From: Valencia hispanica
Taxonomy: Eukaryota; Chordata; Actinopteri; Cyprinodontiformes; Valenciidae
DNA length: 64,000 nt
NCBI GenBank assembly: GCA_963556495.2
Contig: OY747712.1
Span: 4,355,634-4,419,633, forward strand
Direction: 5' to 3'
The notes below the pieces were generated by a model, which saw only the letters and a program-made list of their open reading frames with translations, did not search any database and had not been told where the DNA came from. The position numbers and the translations under genes were made by a program. Below, in pieces: positions 35,083 to 47,345 of this stretch. Numbering within the stretch: the first letter of the stretch is position 1; the number at the start of each line of letters is the position of its first letter.

Positions 35083-35495
35083 AGGTGTGTAGAGCGCCCA
35101 AAACTTGTCCTCAAGTAAGAGTCGCACCATTTCAACTTATTTTTACTCAAGTAAAAGTAAAAACTAGCTGTCCAAAAGAATTTCTTGAGTAGAAGTAAAA
35201 AGGTATTTGGTAGAAATTGAGTACTAAGATATGGTTTAATATTTTTAAAATTATGTCATCATACAGACAAAATTATGAAGTTATTGATAAATTCTGGTAT
35301 TTGAAAAACTAAAATAATTAACACTGATACAAATGAATGACATAATTACAAATTAGCTCATTTTAAGGAGAAGAAAAATTTTTCTAAGTCTTTTTAAATA
35401 TATAATACCAGTACTTGGAGTAGGTAATTCTACCTACTTACCTACCTACAAGGTAAACAGTATTTCCAGTGGCAATTTATGGTGCTTACTGTATA
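35083..35495. mobile_element. Probable hAT-like non-autonomous insertion
   Basis: It interrupts the minus-strand LINE A coding between its RT and linker pieces. It starts CAGAGGTGTGTAG, a common hAT-type terminus, and continues with TTTTTACTCAAGTAAAAGTA. I do not see a matching inverse end, so the right boundary is uncertain. Confidence 0.45.
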
Positions 35496-36380
35496 TTTAC
35501 TTGACCTCAAAATGCAACAACAAGCTTGTCAAATAAAAAAATTCATTCAGGTCACTGGTGATCCAGGGTTTATTAGGGAAGCATCTCACTGTTCTGGTGG
35601 GGATGATGTTGTCCACACAGAAGTTTACATAGTCAGTCACACACTCAGTCATGGCGTTGATGTCCTCTCCATATGCTTGACAAAAAGTTTGTGGTCTCAA
35701 AACATCCCTGCAAGGCTTCTTCAGCTTCCTGTGACCATTGTTTCACAGTTCTTTTTGTCACAGGTTACCTCTGAAAAAACAAGATTGTGATCTGATTGTC
35801 CCAGAAGAGGTCTTGGTTTGGACATATATGCATCCTTTACATTTGCATAAAAGAAATCCAAGGTCTTGTTTGCTCTTGTGGAGCAGCTGACAAACTGTTG
35901 AAATGTTGCAAGTGTAGATGAGAGTGAGGCATGATTAAAATCATCAGATATTGCCGCAAATGCATTGGGGTGCTGTGTCTGTAGCTTAGCGACAACGGAA
36001 CTGGTGACATTACATGCATTGTCTGCAACGGCTGAAGGTGAAATGTAAACAACTGCCAAAATAACATCGGGGAACTCTCTTGGTAAATAATATGGATGAA
36101 AACTTACTGCCAAGAGTTCAATATCTGGCCTGCAGAGACAACACTTCACAGTAACATGTCCTGGATGACACCATCTGTTGTTGACAAGCACTGCTACTCC
36201 ACCTCCTTTTCTTTTTAAGAATGCAAAAAAACCACACAAAAAACAGCTGTCACAACTCTAAATGACCACAGCCCAGTTGCTCTCACCCCTGTCATGATGA
36301 AGTGCTTTGAGAGGATTGTCTTGGCACACATTAAGGACAGCATCCCTACAGACCTAGATGAACACCAGTATGCTTACCGG

Positions 36381-37058
36381 TGTTGTGCCGCAGATAGGTA
36401 GGATTTGGCTATGAATAATTATGAATAATTGCTTAGGGCAATTATTAATAAGATTAATAATTTTATGTAAAAATTACCAAGTTTTGGGGCACCATCCTGG
36501 TGGATTCCAGGAATACAATAGCCAAATTGTTCAGTCTCAGTTTATGTTTATGATTACCAGCCTGATAAGGCTGAGATAATTAAACAAATGAAGGAATAAG
36601 TTCTTACGCTGTGGACATTAATTGTACGCATCACTCCAAGTAATCCCAGACAACTTCTCTTTAAGTATGGGGGACTTTATTTAGAAAATAGAAAATCCCT
36701 CTATTCTAAAGCATGCAAAAACGACTACAGATCTTAGAAAACAATAATAGGTGAACATTAAACACAATTAACATGAAATGAATCAGCCAGAACAGCTGAG
36801 GGGGGCCCTTACTCCAGGGGGCTCAAATCACAGATAGCCTAGAAGACAAAGTCAAAAATCTTAGTTCTGTGCCAAGATGGAGGGTGGGCACATGTAGTGT
36901 AAGGAGACAAAGGGCCATAAACTAGCTTTGGCTAAAATGGACAGAGCACATGGGCTGAAGCGTCCATGTGGAAGGCCTCAAAGAGAATGGAGTTAAACTT
37001 TTCAGCTAAGACCAGCTAACGCAGGCCGGATCGAGCCCGACTCTGCCGACGGTGATCA

Positions 37059-37117
<59 letters not shown>

Positions 37118-37830
37118 GAAAGAAAGGCGTGATCCGCTCAGGATAAAACAAACAGTTTCAAACACAGCATTTACAGCTCAAACTTATGCGTGCGGCGACC
37201 GAAAAATGAGCAAACAGGGACAGCGCTTAAAAACACTTTAAACCAACAATGAACGAGATCTAACTCATTAGAACTCTATTTTCTCTATTTATCTCCGCCC
37301 AGACACAATATTAGTATAAATGAACCGGTTCAGTCCTACTTTGCCTTGAAGGAGGTCCAGTCAACTAGGAGAGCGAATTGTGTCCGTAGTTGAGCAAGAA
37401 AAGGAAGAGTTATAAAAAAAAAAAAACTGTACAGGATTTAAGGACCGTGTGGCCCAAATCCAGGCTGGGCTTGCAGGTCGACGTCTAACTAATTGTCTTG
37501 GAACTGTTATTATATAGGGCACCTTGGTTACGCAAACGGGGTGCGCACTTCGAAGCTTTGAAATGAGTACTTCCCAGGTCCAGCGGGTCAGAACAAAAGA
37601 GAATCTTCACCGGTGAGACGTCCTCTGTTGAGCCTGAGTTTCTCTCTGAAACTTCTGGCTTGAGAACCATTCAAAATGGGTGCGACTACTGTTATAGCCC
37701 CTTTGGGCGTGATGTCATCGCCATTGTCACCATGGGTGGCCACGGACCAATAGGAGTGTGTTGGGGGTCACTGCTAGGCTTGCTGGGAAATGTGTTCTGT
37801 TCAGTCCATCTTTAAAATGGAATCACAACA
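36381..37830 (+). mobile_element. Solo LTR, 1450 bp, with CCGG target duplication
   Basis: Starts TGTTGTG and ends CACAACA. CCGG flanks it at 36377-36380 and 37831-37834. Removing it restores the LINE B frame without a break (QYAYR followed directly by ANRSAEDA). The right half (37112-37830) is the same LTR family as 1-2248. There is no coding inside. Orientation is not fixed by the sequence. Confidence 0.93.
37063..37111. repeat. (GA)n tract inside the solo LTR
   Basis: About 49 bp; the homologous tract in the other LTR copy (1-160) is at least three times longer. Confidence 0.95.
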
Positions 37831-39255
37831 CCGGGCAAACAGATCTGCAGAGGATGCTGTCTCCATCTCACTTCACACAGCCCTGACCCACCTGGAGCAG
37901 CCAAACACCTACGTCAGGATGCTCTTTGTGGACTTCAGTAGTGCATTCAACACTGTGATCCCCCATAAACTGGTCCATAAACTCTCCAACCTTGGACTCC
38001 CAAACAGACTCTGCACATGGATTATGGATTTCCTGACCAACAGGCCTCAGAATGTCGGAATAGGGAACCGGACATCTAACACCATAATCCTGAGCACAGG
38101 GCTCTGATCATACGCTCTGTTACAGGCAGGAGGTCCATCACCTGGAGGAGTGGTGCTCAGACAACGACTTGGTCCTTTACACCACTAAGACAAAGAGGTG
38201 ATTATAGACTGCAGGAGGACCAGGAGAGCAACACAACCCTTGCATTACATCAGAGGTGAAGAGGTGGAGCAGGCGGACTCTGTCAGATTCCTTGGGGCTT
38301 ACATCTCCAAGGATCTGACATGGACATTGAACACCTCCAAACTGGTGAAAAAGGCCCAGCAGAGGATGTTCTTCTTGAGGAAGCTGAGGAAGGCAGGTCT
38401 GGCACTTTGACTGCTCAGGCAATTCTACAGGAGCACTGTGGAGAGCATCCTGCGGTGTGGTATAGCAGCTGTACAGCAAAGGAGAGGGAAGATCTTTCCC
38501 AGGTGGTCATGGCAGCTCAGAGGACTAAAGGAGCTGAACTTAGACGCTGAGCATATGCAGAGAAGAGCGAGAGCCATATGCATAGACAGCAGCCACCCTG
38601 GACACTCACTGTTTGTGCCACTGCCATCGGAGAAGAGGTACAGGATCATAAAAACAAGGACAAATAGGCTGAGGAACACCTTCTTCCCCAGAGCTGTAGC
38701 CTCCATCACTCCCCCTCCAGCGCAATACACCACAACTGTGCAATGTGTTTACAATGTTACAACTACCTCATACTGCTCTGCTGTTTCATCAATAGTTATC
38801 ATTCATTCAATTTGAATACCTATGCACTTTTACTAAGACACTTTATATCTACATGACACATTCTTTTCACAACATTTTACTTTGACTTATATTTAATATT
38901 TTTAATTTTTAACTTAGCTCAACTTAGTCTATTTTATTTCTTTTTAATCTTTATCTATTGTGTATTGTTTTGGTACTGTTGTGGTCCTGGGCTGTTGGTT
39001 TGTCTTGTTTTGTTTTGTCTTCTTTTCTTTTTTTAACCGATTGCCACCAAAATTTCATTGTGGAATACAATGACAAATAAATCTTTGAATCTTGAATCTT
39101 TTCCTGCTCGTCTTCAGATCTATGTCTGCTCATATAGTCAGGAAGCCTGGCAGAGACGTTGGAGTCAGGGATTTGATCCTGCAGCCATTTCTCAGTGAAA
39201 CCCATAATACTGGATTCCTGGCTAAGTCTTTGTTTGGGCTTGGAGTTCATTCATC

Positions 39256-41659
39256 CCTTTAACCAGTGATCTTACATTGCCCATTATCATCAATGGAAGA
39301 GATGGTTTGAACTTTCTTCTTCTCTCTCACCCTTTTGCTCCTGTTCTGCATCCACACCTCCTCCTTCTCAACTCATCAGGGATTTGTGGCTTCATTTGTG
39401 GTATTATTGCAGCTTTTAGAATATTAATCATCTGCTCCTGGCTGTAAACCACATTGTTGTCATGGTTACATATAATCACAAATGATCAAAAAGTAAAAAA
39501 TTAAGAGCAAAAATTCTTCCAACTTCACAGCACCAAAAACTAGAAAAAATACAGACCCAAAAAATGCAATCTTTCCTCAAGAAAACAGAGGAACCAACGT
39601 CTGAATAAACAAAACTCAATATGCAGCTAACAGAGCCACTCCAACATGCAGCCACCCAGAGCAGAGCAATTCTAGAATACGTACCACGTAGCAGGCTCCT
39701 TTTAAATTTCTTCCTAGTTTTCTGGTGTTTTTCCCATTGTTTTAAGTCTTGACACTATTTCGAAGCTCAGTTTATTGACTCAGTGGGTAACATTTGATCA
39801 AGACTCCTCAGTCTGTGTGATTCTCAGAAGAGAAAAGGTGCAAATGACTCACTGGTGAGTGCATTTCTAGACTAAACAGTAACATACAAAACTTTTTAAA
39901 CTGTTAACACTGGCTACTTGTCAGCTTTGTCAGTTTATTATTTTTCAAAAAAGGTACATAACTTTTTTGCCTCCATCACCTCCACTGTTTTTATTTTCAC
40001 TGTCACAAACCTCTTCTGAGGCCCTATAAAATCTAATTTTACTGGTTTCTAAATAAGGTTTTATTATTTTCCAAATTCCACTTTTTACATTTTTATTTTT
40101 CTGAATTTCACTTTTTCCATTCTGACTGCATTTATTGACCCAACCTGTGTATAATTAATCTAATAATGCAACATAGAATAAATATAAAACTAGATACTCA
40201 TAGTATCGCAATATATTGTTTTACTCTTAGTATCGTTATATATTATATATTGTATTGTCTCCCCAGATTTTTACCAATAAACATCCCTAATATTTATACT
40301 ACAAATGAAGAAAATCAGGCATAATTAGACATAACTCTGTCCACTAGATGGCGGCAAAGTGCTGTCTTAGTGGTAATGTGCTATTGGTGGTAACTGTACA
40401 TTGGCATCATGGTGGTTTCAGGCAAATTTTCCACAACAGTTCTAAAAGAGACTAAGGCTGGGATATACATGAGGGCTTTCCCTCTTGATCAGTTTGTTTT
40501 TGTTTTTTGTTTGTTTTATATCCTGATGTTTCGACTGATATGAAAAATATCATCATGAAAGATTTTTTTTTTTCCATATCACCCAGCTCTAGTTTGATAC
40601 CATAAATTTTCTGAGACATTGACCTATCACAATTTACTGTAGTTAAGTTTGCATGATGCAGAGGAATAGATTTAAGTTTGTAAAAAAAAAAAGGAGAATG
40701 GGAAGAACTTGAGTCAGATTTTTTGTTTTATTTTTTACCATTTTAATTAAAATCACAGAAAGTGGTACAATTTTGTCTATATCAGATACCTTAACATTAG
40801 TAAAATCTGAGTAGATGTGATAAAAACCAAGGAAATAATCATACAAGACTTGGTAAAAAGCGTGCACATTTTCTACATACATTTCTCGCCTCAGGAAGGG
40901 CGGAAGTGAGCAGGTTAATAGCAAACACAGCAGTAACTCAATAACATGTAACACAAGCATGCAAGTGTAAAAAAAATTAATTGTGTTTGCTGCTAAAATA
41001 TTTTCAAAAATACAAAAACAAACTTCCACCTTATACTCACCAAAATAGTGAGACCAAAAAAAAAAAAACAGCATGGCGAGGTTAAGATGCAGAAAAATAA
41101 TTCCTTGACAAATATGAACATTAATAAAATGTTCCAAATCCACAATGAAATTTAAGAAACACTTCCACAGCTGGTTCCAAATATTGTTCCGCTAAATTTC
41201 CTATTTAGACCCTGTGATGAAGTAAAGCTTGTATTCTCACTGTGGGTCTGCTTAAGATGGGGATTTTCGCCACTCAGGTTGGGAGGTAAAAAATCAATTT
41301 AACTAAGACAGGTGGGAAGTTCAAGTCATAACAAGATTCAGAAATTACAGCCTTGATCTGACTTCTTTGAACAATGTTCTTTAAACTTTTTCCTCATAAA
41401 GTGATTGAATAAAGCAATACAGAAATGTTTGCATTTTTCCTGTCCAGATGTTTCAAAAAGGGTCCAAAACATAATTTGAGAATCGGACCATATAATCTAA
41501 ATGCATTTGATGTTGGTAAAATAATACCATAAGAAATTAGTTATTAAGGGTTTACATTTTCCGTTTCAAACAAAAAAAGACTGTTTTAAACTACAGCAAT
41601 AGCAGTAGTAGTTGTACTGCAGGGTTAAAATCGACATAATCCTGAGTAGAGCTGTTAAT
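39256..41659. other. Intergenic, 3' flank of the 41.7-kb GTPase gene
   Basis: AT-rich with no coding recognised. The 166-codon minus frame at 40643-41143 is rich in Phe/Leu from A/T runs and is not convincing. Confidence 0.4.
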
Positions 41660-43351
41660 TTAAGACCTCACATCAAGTGATTCTTGTCGGCGGAGAGGTT
41701 TTTCTCCTTTCTCCACCTTAGCCATGTACTCTGCGTTTTGTTTCATTTTCATCAGTGACTCAACCCGGCTTTTCCAGCCTGGTTTGGCCTCCTGTTTCTC
41801 TCCTTCAATGAGCATATCAATGTAATCTGGCGTGGAGAGAGGATTGGGTTTAAGGGCTATCTCTTTCAGTCGGTTCAGACACTTTGCTGACTTGTCCATT
41901 AAATTTGTTACCTCATTCTCCATGATATCATATTCACCCTTCAGTTCCCTCATCAGTCCCTCAACAGTCATCTTCTGCCCTGTGGCTTTTTCATAGTTTT
42001 CTTTCAGCTCTTTGACTGTTCGTTTCTCTGTAACATCTTGATAATCCCATCTGTACTTTTGGTTGAAATGTACGTTCCAAACACAATTCTTTGGACACTG
42101 ATTGCAGTATCCATTGCTGCCCATTGCTGCACATCCTCTTTTATCAGCATCATTTGGTATTGCACAAGGGAAGTGACAGGTGACCTGACACTGCTGACAG
42201 TTGGTGATGTAATTCCCAGAACCAGAAATATCAACTTGTATCGGTTTTTTAATAGGGACATCAAACTCAAAGTTTTCATTTCTACTGATCTCTGCTTCAT
42301 GCTCTTTAAGTTTTTCTCTTGTCTCTCTGATCTCCTCCAGTTTGGCTAAACCAAGTTTAACCTGATTTTGCAGAGTCTCAACTGAAACCTCCAGCTGTTT
42401 TCTCTCTCTCAGGACCTCCTTTGTCAGTAACAAACTTTTGGATTCTATCTGATTTAGTGCCGCGAAAAACCTTTTCATGCTTTTCGTTCCCATGTTCCAA
42501 AACATCTTATCAAAGTTTTCATCGTCATCATCCCCACTCAGGTTGTCTGCTGCAGAGGATTTACTGTCAGCAAACAGAGCAGAGTTGTTAAATTTGAAGT
42601 GAACTGGAAGACCGTCTTTCCCTTGAGGACTTGGGACGCCTGAAGCTTTAATCGCTTCTAGAACTGGTGGCTTCTGACCATCTGCAAACGTCACCAGGAT
42701 CCTGATGTTTTCTGCTATATCTTTGCCAAAGATTGAGAGGATGGAATCAAAGACATACTTCTGTGTTGGTGTGAGACGGGCTAAAGCAGCCTGAGCTACG
42801 AAACAGACAGCATCGATTATACTGACCCCCTCCTTACTAGTGAAGAGGTTACGGAGCTGCTCTATGATCTCCCTGTCTCTGTCTATGCCTCTGGTGTCTC
42901 CAAAGCCAGGAGTGTCTATAATGGTCAGAGAGAAAGGAACCTCAAAGCCCTCCCTGTGGTTGAGTTTGTACACAGTGGCCTCAGACGTCTGACTGTGAGC
43001 TTGGGATTTTATTTGACCATCGTCTACTAAACTGAACCGATAAGAGTCTTCCCACTTAACGCCTAGAATGTAATTTATCATCCCGTTGATGAGCGTTGAC
43101 TTCCCAGCACCTGTGGCTCCAAGAACCATGATGGTGCGATTCTGTTGTTTGACACCAACTTTGCTGACTTCTCCAAAACTGAAGAACCTACACCCATCTA
43201 TTTTGATTTTCTCCTCTTTCAGAGGAACTCTATAGACAGGCAATGGTCCTGTCTGTGGCTTCAGCTCTGTGCTCTTAGCTTTAACAGCATCTGAAAGCCT
43301 TTTTGGGTTTTGGCCCATGATTGGTTGTAGATTATTTTTAATAAACTGCAT
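41660..43351 (-). CDS. Soluble AIG1/septin-like GTPase with Cys-rich module
   Basis: This is a paralogue of the 12.6-kb protein without the membrane anchor. From ATG 43351 it has 563 residues. P-loop GATGAGKS lies at 78-85, DTPGFGD at 146-152 and TFAD at 221-224. An acidic insert (DDDDE, about 274-278) is absent from the paralogue. A coiled coil spans about 310-358. The Cys/His module is complete (C385, C388, C392, H393, C396, C407, C416, C419, C423, H428), and a helical tail ends LRRQESLDVRS. The frame continues upstream to a TTG at 43369, but a TAA lies in frame further up in the same exon. The first ATG (43351) is therefore the likely start; Met12 is an alternative. No membrane segment is seen, so it is probably cytosolic. 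The role is unknown; the domain set suggests GTP-dependent assembly, possibly in immunity (inference). Confidence 0.92.
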   Translation of the reverse strand: MQFIKNNLQPIMGQNPKRLSDAVKAKSTELKPQTGPLPVYRVPLKEEKIKIDGCRFFSFGEVSKVGVKQQNRTIMVLGATGAGKSTLINGMINYILGVKWEDSYRFSLVDDGQIKSQAHSQTSEATVYKLNHREGFEVPFSLTIIDTPGFGDTRGIDRDREIIEQLRNLFTSKEGVSIIDAVCFVAQAALARLTPTQKYVFDSILSIFGKDIAENIRILVTFADGQKPPVLEAIKASGVPSPQGKDGLPVHFKFNNSALFADSKSSAADNLSGDDDDENFDKMFWNMGTKSMKRFFAALNQIESKSLLLTKEVLRERKQLEVSVETLQNQVKLGLAKLEEIRETREKLKEHEAEISRNENFEFDVPIKKPIQVDISGSGNYITNCQQCQVTCHFPCAIPNDADKRGCAAMGSNGYCNQCPKNCVWNVHFNQKYRWDYQDVTEKRTVKELKENYEKATGQKMTVEGLMRELKGEYDIMENEVTNLMDKSAKCLNRLKEIALKPNPLSTPDYIDMLIEGEKQEAKPGWKSRVESLMKMKQNAEYMAKVEKGEKPLRRQESLDVRS

Positions 43352-43416
43352 TTTAGTCAGACTACTCAAAAACAGTCTTTGCAGTGTGGGCCTTTATTCT
43401 CTGTTCACAGTCAAAT
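43352..43416 (-). other. 5' untranslated part of the coding exon, with acceptor
   Basis: The minus-strand acceptor TTTCTTCCTACAG ends at 43417 and the exon begins at 43416. An in-frame TAA before ATG 43351 shows that no coding from earlier exons reads through. Confidence 0.7.
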
Positions 43417-43783
43417 CTGTAGGAAGAAATCAGAAATGTACACAATTAAAATTCTTACCATACACTGTATTTGACATTAAGATAAATCCCTTTTAAAGAC
43501 AGTTTTTTATAATTTAAAAGTTAGAAATTTGTTATTTCTAACAAGGCATGGTGATGTTTAAATAAATGTATGGTGTCAAGACAGGATCAGCTCAATATGA
43601 ATGAAAAACAGATTATAAACTCTAAAAATAGACATTGTAAATTCTAAAAAAATATTGTAAACTTGAAAATAAAAAACTATAAACCTAAAACCAGAAGAAA
43701 AAAATTCCATGAATGAAAATCAGAATTAAAATATATATATTTATATGAAGCTTGTAACCTACGCTGCATTCATGTAATCATTC

Positions 43784-46302
43784 GTGGATGGATGGATGGA
43801 TGGATGGATGGATGGATGGATGGATGGATGGATGGACGGACGGACGGACGGTTGGATGGATGGATGGATGGATGGATGGATGGATGGATGGATGGATGGA
43901 TGGATGGATGGATGGACAGACGGATGGATGGATGGATGGACGGACAGATGGATTGGATGGATGGATGGATGGTTGGACGGACGGAGAGACGGATGGATGG
44001 ATGGATGGATGGATGGATGGATGGATTGATGGATGGATGGATGGATGGACGGATGTAGAGATGGACGGACAGACGGATGGATGGATGGATGGATGGATGG
44101 ATGGATGGATGGATGGATGGATTAATGGATGGATGGATGGACAGACGGATGGATGAACAGGCGGATGGATGGATGGATGGATGGATGGATGGATGGATGG
44201 ATGGATGGATGGACAGATGGATGGATGGATGTACAGACAGATGGATGGATGTACAGATGGATGGATGGATGGATGGATGGATGGATGGATGGATGTAGAT
44301 ATGGATGGATTGACGGACAGACGGATGGACGGATGGATGGATGGATGTACAGATGGATGAATGGATGGACGGACGGACGGATGGATGGATGGATGGATGG
44401 ATGGATGGATGGATGGACGGACAGACGGATGGATGGATGGATGGATGGATGGATGGATGGATGGATGGATGGACGGATGGATGGATGGATGGACGGAAAG
44501 ACGGATGGATGGATGGACGGACAGACGGATGGATGGATGGACGGACGGACGGATGGATGGATGGATGGATGGATGGATGGATGGATGGATGGATGGACGG
44601 ACAGACGGATGGATGGATGGATGGACGGACGGACGGACAGACGGACAGATGGATGGATGGATGGACAGATGGATGGATGGACGGACGGACGGACAGACGG
44701 ACAGATGGATGGATGGATGGACAGATGGATGGATGTACAGATGGATGGATGTACATATGGATGGATGGATGGATGGATTGATGGATGGATGGATGGACGG
44801 ATGTAGAGATGGATGGATGGACGGACAGACGGATGGATGGATGGATGGATGGATGGATGGATGGATGGATTAATGGATGGATGGATGGACAGACAGATGG
44901 ATGGATGAACAGGCGGATGGATGGATGGATGGATGTACAGATGGATGGATGTACAGATGGATGGATGTACAGATGGATGGATGGATGGACGGACGGACGG
45001 ACGGACGGACGGACGGACGGACGGACAGGCGGATGGATGGATGGATGGATGGATAAATGGATGGACAGACGGATGGATGAACAGGCGGATGGATGGATGG
45101 ATGGACAGATGGATGGATGGATGTACAGATGGATGGATGGATGGATGGATGGACGGATGTAGAGATGGATGGATTGACGGACAGACGGATGGATGGATGG
45201 ACGGAGGGATGGACGGATGGACGGATGGATGGATAGGCGGAGGGATGGATGGACGGATGTATGGATGGACAGGCGGATGGACGGACGAACAGATGGATGG
45301 ATGGATGGATGGACAGACGGACGGATGTGTACAGACGGACGGATGTACAGATAGATGTACAGATGGATGGATGGATGGATGGATGGAGGGATGGACGGAC
45401 AGACGGACGTTTGGAAGAACGGATGAATGGATGGAGGGATGGATGGACGGATGGATGGAGGGATGGATGGACGGATGGATGGATGGACGGACGGATGGAT
45501 GGACAGGCAGATGGATGGATGGATGAACAGACGGATGGATGGATGGATGGACAGACGGATGGATGGATGGATGGACAGATGGACAGATGGATGGATGGAT
45601 GTACAGATGGATGTACAGATGGATGGATGGATGGATGGATGGATGGATGGATGGATGGACGGATGTAGAGATGGATGGATTGACGGACAGACGGATGGAC
45701 GGACGGATGGATGGATGGACATGCGGATAGATGGACGGACGGATGGATAGATGGATGGATGGATGGATGGATGGATGGATGGACATGCGGATAGATGGAC
45801 GGACGGATGGATAGATGGATGGATGGATGGATGGATGGACAGACGGACGGATGGATGGATGGATGGATGGACGGACAGATGGATGGATGGATGGATGGAC
45901 AGACGGACAGACGTACAGACGGACGGATGTACAGATAGATGTACAGATGGATGGATGGATGGATGGATGGATGGATGGATGGATGGATGGATGGACGGAC
46001 AGATGAATGGATGGATGGATGGACGGATGGATGGATGGACAGATGGATGGATGGATGGATGGATGGATGGATGGATGGATGGATGGATGGATGGACGGAT
46101 GGATGGACGGACGGATGGATGGATGGATGGATGGACAGATGGATGGATGGATGGATGGATGGATGGATGGATGGATGGATGGATGGATGGATGGACGGAT
46201 GGATGGATGGACAGATGGATGGATGGATGGATGGATGGATGGATGGATGGATGGATGGATGGATGGATGGATGGATGGATGGATGGATGGATGGATGGAT
46301 GG
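43784..46302. repeat. 2.5-kb (GATG)n satellite-like array
   Basis: A tetranucleotide array with frequent GGAC and GACA variants. Rare variant blocks recur in order. For example, a unit with GGACGGATGTAGAGATGG occurs at about 44047, 44789, 45149 and 45657, and one with GGATTAATGG at about 44117 and 44864, giving a longer period near 745 bp. Open frames in all phases (Met-Asp-Gly-Trp on plus, Ile-His-Pro-Ser on minus) follow from the stop-free tetranucleotide. It lies inside the predicted large 5' intron of the GTPase gene. Confidence 0.97.
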
Positions 46303-46320
46303 AGGAGTTTGACAGTTTCT

Positions 46321-46772
46321 TACAATTCAGTATTTTCATTGTCAGAGTTGAACCTGATTTTCCGTGGGGGCGGGCTTAAAGCCCATTGGCTAACTCTGAC
46401 ATGATTGACAGAAGTTCGGTCGTGGTCATTTCCGCATGAGAAGCGATTCTGTTGTTGGTGCCGGAGAGTAAAATGATCCTGCTTCTGCTGATGTGGCTAA
46501 ACAATCGCTCATCTGTGGTGTGGTTAGTTTTGTGTTCAAGTATCATTTATTCAGTTACAAGTTCTGTTTTTGTTTCAGCATCTTGGGCTCGCTACATTTC
46601 CGGCAGAAATTACTTCAACCTGACCTCTGAAGCCTGACAAGAATTCAGAGAAAAAAGAGGAAATGATGTCGACCTAATTTGTCTTAATCATGTCCAAGGT
46701 AACCAATAGGCTCTAAGCCCGCCCCCACGTAAAGTCGGGTTCAACTATGAAAAACGAAAATGCTGAATTGTA
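46321..46772. mobile_element. MITE-like element with 72-bp inverted ends
   Basis: The left arm 46321-46395 and right arm 46699-46772 are about 80% reverse complementary, with perfect tips TACAATTCAG and CTGAATTGTA and a shared GTGGGGGCGGGCTTA. It may be flanked by TA if the TIR is taken to begin CAATTCAG. No transposase. It starts about 20 bases beyond the GATG array. Confidence 0.75.
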
Positions 46773-46905
46773 AATATATACGCTGAGGACTGAAAGCGAA
46801 GGGAAAAGAAACCTAAGAACTGTCAAATGATCTGAAAATACAAAACGTCACTTTTATCAAAAAAAGGAAAAATAATTGATGCAGCCTAGGCAAAGCACGG
46901 CAAAT

Positions 46906-47345
46906 TTATTTGTATAGCACACTTTGGGCAAAAAGGCAATTCAAGGTGTTTTGGGTGAATAGCGGATAAAATAAAAGCAACAATAAAACAACAACAAAAA
47001 CTGAAAACACAACATCAGAAAGAAAGAACATTAAAACATAATACTGTTATTATTAACAACATGACTCAGAGGCAGCTCTAAACAGATACGTTTTTAGTTG
47101 TGATTTAAAAGAACTCAGTGTTTCAGCAGCTTTGCAGTTTTCTGGAAGATTGTTCCAGATTATTGTGTCACTGCAATATTTATTATGTAATTAGGATTTG
47201 ATTACTTATTCCATGCCTTAGTACGGTCATCTAGGACAGTAGGTCATGTAGAGAAAACAACCCTTCTTTGTGTGATGTTTTCGATAACAATGTATCAGAG
47301 TGACTAAACAGCTGGTAGATATCTACTCTACGTTCTGATGTGAGA
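46906..47345 (-). mobile_element. L2-type LINE, 3' end
   Basis: The minus-strand 3' untranslated end (GTGCTATACAAATAAATTTG-like) lies at about 46906 and C-terminal coding remnants follow. It is truncated near 47345. Confidence 0.65.

Larger units (their letters stand above)
36212..39103 (+). mobile_element. CR1/L2-type LINE B, inserted in LINE A and split by an LTR
   Basis: The plus strand encodes RT pieces: 36250-36380 (TLNDHSPVALTPVMMKCFER), then after the LTR 37831-38110 ([27 protein letters not shown]), and 38197-38800 (KKAQQRMFFLRKLRKAG, SSHPGH). The 3' end carries TTGAATC repeats up to about 39100. CTTTTC at 36206-36211 and 39098-39103 may be the target duplication. There are stops and a deletion near 38110. 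Confidence 0.88.
34323..39255 (-). mobile_element. CR1/L2-type LINE A, interrupted
   Basis: Minus-strand pieces in order are: endonuclease start (39110-39255, FTEKWLQDQIPDSNVS), endonuclease body (35721-36239, KGGGVAVLVNN to the catalytic SDHNLV), a linker (35497-35700), RT (34883-35101, FFDFSGAFNTIQ) and the RT C-terminal part (34323-34661, NKTKEIIVDFRRN and GEEVEVVEEYKYL). LINE B is inserted between the first two pieces, and a hAT-like sequence at about 35083-35495. All frames are broken, so it is dead. Confidence 0.88.

Noticed and set aside
40643..41143. 166-codon minus frame
   Set aside because: Phe/Leu-rich translation of A/T runs with no homology I recognise and no splice context.
43352..43369. 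Six extra residues at the start of the soluble GTPase, from a TTG
   Set aside because: TTG starts are not expected here; the first ATG is 43351 and an in-frame TAA lies upstream.
43784..46302. Repeats resembling a CRISPR-like or spacer-containing array
   Set aside because: The unit is 4 bp with point variants and no unique spacers, and the context is a vertebrate genome.
43770..46404. Very long open frames rich in Ile-His-Pro-Ser (minus) and Met-Asp-Gly-Trp (plus)
   Set aside because: They come from a stop-free tetranucleotide array read in every phase on both strands; no gene-like composition or start context.
46452..46637. 61-codon frame starting with a hydrophobic stretch
   Set aside because: It lies wholly inside the MITE-like element with 72-bp inverted ends; no family recognised.
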